This document shows positions 61,777-64,000 of a stretch of 64,000 nt of DNA, one piece after another. How positions within the stretch are numbered: the first letter of the stretch is position 1; each line of letters opens with the position of its first letter. This stretch comes from Arthrobacter echini. GTDB taxonomy: Bacteria > Actinomycetota > Actinomycetes > Actinomycetales > Micrococcaceae. The translations under genes were made by a program, and so were the position numbers. The stretch covers positions 124,001 through 188,000 of the forward strand of contig NZ_VSLD01000003.1 in NCBI RefSeq assembly GCF_008107445.1. Direction: 5' to 3'. The notes under the pieces were generated by a model, which had not been told where the DNA came from, made no database searches, and saw only the letters and a program-made list of their open reading frames with translations.

Positions 61777-62916
61777 ATGAGTACAGAGAGGGCGGCTGCC
61801 CGGAACCCCGACAGTGTGCTGGACCGCTTCCACGGCGTCATTCCCGCGGGAGGCACCGGGACACGCCTGTGGCCGCTCTCGCGTGCGGCGGCGCCGAAGT
61901 TCCTGCACGATCTCACCGGCTCCGGCAGCACGCTGATCCGTGCCACCTACGACAGGCTCCTGCCGCTCAGCGGCGGCCGGATCATGGTGGTGACCGGGAT
62001 CGTGCACCGGCGTGCGGTGCTCGCGCAGCTTCCCGAGATTCAGGACACGGACCTGGTCCTCGAGGCCGAGCCGAAGGACTCCGCGGCCGCCATCGGCCTC
62101 GCCGCTGCGATCCTGCACCGCCGGGACCCGGACATCATCATGGGGTCCTTCGCGGCGGACCAGGTGATCGCCCCCGTCGAGGTCTTCCAGGACGCGGTGC
62201 GGGAGGCAATCCACACGGCGGCCCAGGGTTATATCGTCACGATCGGGATCAAGCCGACCCACCCGTCCACCGGCTTCGGCTACATCCGTGCGGGCGAGCC
62301 CCTGTCCGTCGCCGGGGCGCCCACGGCGCGTGCGGTCATCGAGTTCGTGGAGAAACCCTCGCAGGCCGTCGCGGACGGGTACATCGACAGCGGCAACTAC
62401 TCCTGGAACGCCGGGATGTTCGTGGCACCCGTGGACCTCATGCTCCGGCACCTCGCTGCGAACGAACCCGAGTTGCACGCCGGTCTGCTGGAGATCGCCG
62501 CAGCCTGGGACACCCCGCAGCGCGTGGAGGTGGCGCGCCGCGTCTGGCCCACCCTGCCGAAGATCGCGATCGACTACGCAGTGGCGGAACCGGCGGCAGC
62601 CGCCGGCGACGTCGCCATGATTCCCGGTGAGTTCACGTGGGACGACGTCGGGGACTTCGCCGCCATCGGCCGCCTCAACCCGGCCGAGGAGAACAGCGAA
62701 TTGACGGTGATGGGCGAGGGAGCCAGGGTGTTCTCCGAGAACGCCTCGGGCATCGTGGTCTCCGACACCAAGCGCGTGATCGCGCTGATCGGGATCGACG
62801 ACGTCGTCATCGTGGATACCCCGGACGCCCTGCTCGTGACCACCAAGGAGCACGCGCAAGAGGTCAAGAAGGCCGTGGAACGCCTGCGTGCCAGCGGAGA
62901 CACGGACGTGCTCTAG
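61777..62916 (+). CDS. manC: mannose-1-phosphate guanylyltransferase
   Basis: A 379-residue nucleotidyltransferase that makes GDP-mannose from mannose-1-phosphate and GTP, for envelope mannan and glycolipids. The signature is Gly25-Gly-Thr-Gly-Thr-Arg-Leu-Trp (PAGGTGTRLWPLSRAAAPK). FAADQVI (usual SxDHxI, here with Ala and Gln), STGFGYIRAG, EFVEKP, NYSWNAGMF and FTWDDVGDF complete the GMP pattern. It lacks the C-terminal isomerase domain of bifunctional ManC/AlgA. The GDP-mannose may ultimately supply the GT87-like transferase at 4641, which is only a pathway guess. Confidence 0.93.
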   Translation: MSTERAAARNPDSVLDRFHGVIPAGGTGTRLWPLSRAAAPKFLHDLTGSGSTLIRATYDRLLPLSGGRIMVVTGIVHRRAVLAQLPEIQDTDLVLEAEPKDSAAAIGLAAAILHRRDPDIIMGSFAADQVIAPVEVFQDAVREAIHTAAQGYIVTIGIKPTHPSTGFGYIRAGEPLSVAGAPTARAVIEFVEKPSQAVADGYIDSGNYSWNAGMFVAPVDLMLRHLAANEPELHAGLLEIAAAWDTPQRVEVARRVWPTLPKIAIDYAVAEPAAAAGDVAMIPGEFTWDDVGDFAAIGRLNPAEENSELTVMGEGARVFSENASGIVVSDTKRVIALIGIDDVVIVDTPDALLVTTKEHAQEVKKAVERLRASGDTDVL

Positions 62917-62991
62917 ACCGCACACGGTCGGTCACGACCGCCCGGGTGCTCGTGACGCGGCCCGCGTGCGTCGGCGCCGCGCCCCGGTCGG

Positions 62992-62997
62992 TAGGCT
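62992..62997 (+). promoter_or_regulatory. -10 element of a probably leaderless M20 amidohydrolase transcript
   Basis: TAGGCT, then GAGGAC, then GTG 63004. The GAGG in the gap would be too close to act as a ribosome site. Confidence 0.45.
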
Positions 62998-63003
62998 GAG
63001 GAC

Positions 63004-64000
63004 GTGGAAACGTACAACGCCCAGAGTGCCTCGACCTCGCGCGTGGGCGTAGCCCTCGAGCCCCTGCTCGGCGGCCTGACGGAACTCCGGCGAGAGTTCC
63101 ACCGCCACCCGGAACTGTCCTTCAGGGAGCAGCTGACCACGGAGCTCATCGTCGCCCGGCTCGAGCGGGCGGGCCTGGCTCCGCAGCGACTCACGGGAAC
63201 CGGGGTGTTCGTGGACATCGGTCGGGGGGCGCTGGTCCTCGGGTTGCGCGCGGACATCGACGCCCTGCCCATCTCCGAGGAGACCGGCCTCGCCTACTCC
63301 TCGGAGAACCAGGGGATAGCCCATTCCTGCGGCCATGACATCCACACGACCGTGATGCTCGGCGTCGCCGCCGTGCTCGCCGAGCTCGACGCCGCCGACC
63401 CGCTGCCCGGTACGGTGCGGATCATCTTCCAGCCCGCCGAGGAGATGATGCCCGGCGGTGCCCTCGACGTGATCTCCCAGGGTGTCCTGGTCGGGCTGCC
63501 ACGGATCCTGGCCCTGCACTGCGACCCGCGGATCGACGTCGGACTCGTCGGCACGCGCATCGGTGCCATCACCTCGGCCTCGGACACCATCCGCGTGGAA
63601 CTCAGCGGGCGCGGCGGGCACACCTCGCGGCCGCACCTGACCGAGGACCTGGTCTTCGCGCTCGCATCGATCGCCGTCAACGTGCCGGCGATCCTGTCCC
63701 GCCGGATCGACGTGCGCAGTGCCGTCTCGGTGGTGTGGGGGCAGATCCATGCCGGATCCGCCCCCAACGCGATCCCCGCCCACGGTTTCATGTCCGGCAC
63801 GCTGCGGTGCCTCGACGGCGAGGCGTGGGAGTCCGCCGGGGAGCTGCTGGACCGGGCGGTACGGGAGGTCGCGGCCCCGTTCGGCGTGGATGTGAGACTG
63901 GAGCACATCCGCGGTGTGCCGCCGGTGGTGAACCAGGAAGCCGAGACCGGTCTCCTGGAAGCCGCCGCGCGTGCCGAGCTGGGTGCGCGGGCCGTGGTGC
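63004..64000 (+). CDS. M20 family amidohydrolase (peptidase M20D), 3' truncated by the window
   Basis: The reading frame stays open from GTG 63004 to the right edge, 332 codons, about 80-90% of a usual M20D protein. Seen are LRREFHRHPELSFRE (34-44), LRADIDALPISEETGL, the metal site Cys109-Gly-His111-Asp112-x-His114 (SCGHDIHTTV), FQPAEEMMPGGA with the catalytic Glu, LHCDPRIDVG and the dimerisation-domain GRGGHTSRP. Such enzymes cleave N-acyl amino acids, hippurate, indole-acetyl conjugates or aminobenzoyl-glutamate; the substrate is open. It follows manC by 87 bp with its own TAGGCT box. Confidence 0.9.
   Translation, partial: METYNAQSASTSRVGVALEPLLGGLTELRREFHRHPELSFREQLTTELIVARLERAGLAPQRLTGTGVFVDIGRGALVLGLRADIDALPISEETGLAYSSENQGIAHSCGHDIHTTVMLGVAAVLAELDAADPLPGTVRIIFQPAEEMMPGGALDVISQGVLVGLPRILALHCDPRIDVGLVGTRIGAITSASDTIRVELSGRGGHTSRPHLTEDLVFALASIAVNVPAILSRRIDVRSAVSVVWGQIHAGSAPNAIPAHGFMSGTLRCLDGEAWESAGELLDRAVREVAAPFGVDVRLEHIRGVPPVVNQEAETGLLEAAARAELGARAVV

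Overview
The window is high-GC DNA from an actinobacterium, most likely a member of the Micrococcaceae (Arthrobacter and relatives). Points in favour are the very high G+C, the frequent GTG and TTG starts, TAnnnT -10 boxes set 6-7 nt ahead of start codons, a 740-residue monomeric NADP isocitrate dehydrogenase, a DUF222/HNH protein, the order DUF6350-purN-(corA)-purH-icd, and an sdhCDAB operon. The species is an inference. I saw no tRNA, rRNA, CRISPR array, prophage or transposase. Genes are tightly packed and no gene-free stretch exceeds 300 bp (the longest is about 270 bp, before 3231).

1-7.4 kb: the 3' end of an EAL-domain gene, an AI-2E-type transporter overlapping a D-2-hydroxyacid dehydrogenase, a DUF222/HNH nuclease, a membrane glycosyltransferase, an epimerase-like protein and an SRPBCC protein. 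7.4-13.9 kb: a three-domain glutaminase (glutaminase-STAS-cNMP) next to an APC amino-acid permease, a pentapeptide-repeat protein, and a translationally coupled DUF1275-CPBP protease pair. 13.9-21.6 kb: one operon of six genes holding a peptide ABC transporter (lipoprotein, two permeases, a fused double ATPase), a gamma-glutamyltransferase without a signal peptide, and a GntR/FCD regulator. Two palindromes sit exactly where a repressor would act on its promoter.

21.6-29 kb (mostly minus strand): cardiolipin synthase, a proline-rich membrane protein, a G6PDH homologue that has lost Lys182 and overlaps a SRAP/HMCES gene, DoxX, a Stealth capsule-type phosphotransferase with a puzzling start, and DUF1684. 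29-40 kb: TauE/SafE, DUF6350, purN, corA, an MFS transporter, a DUF559 nuclease flanked by two copies of a 55-nt palindrome, purH and icd. 40-47.2 kb: a Gfo/Idh/MocA oxidoreductase, a ChvE/MmsAB sugar ABC operon with its ROK regulator, and a gamma-carbonic anhydrase.

47.3-52.3 kb: glyA-folD (one-carbon metabolism) and a three-gene ABC-2 exporter. 52.3-58 kb: a class F sortase beside its probable CHRD-domain substrate, a small membrane protein, exonuclease III, trpS, a 2H phosphoesterase and a YihY membrane protein. 58-64 kb: sdhBADC (divergent from manC), manC and the start of an M20 amidohydrolase.

The observations I rank highest are the palindrome-flanked DUF559 gene, the GntR-controlled gamma-glutamyl peptide import/cleavage operon with two helically phased operators, the divergent G6PDH, and the sortase-substrate pair with a non-LPxTG signal. 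All motif calls are by eye; no database search was run.
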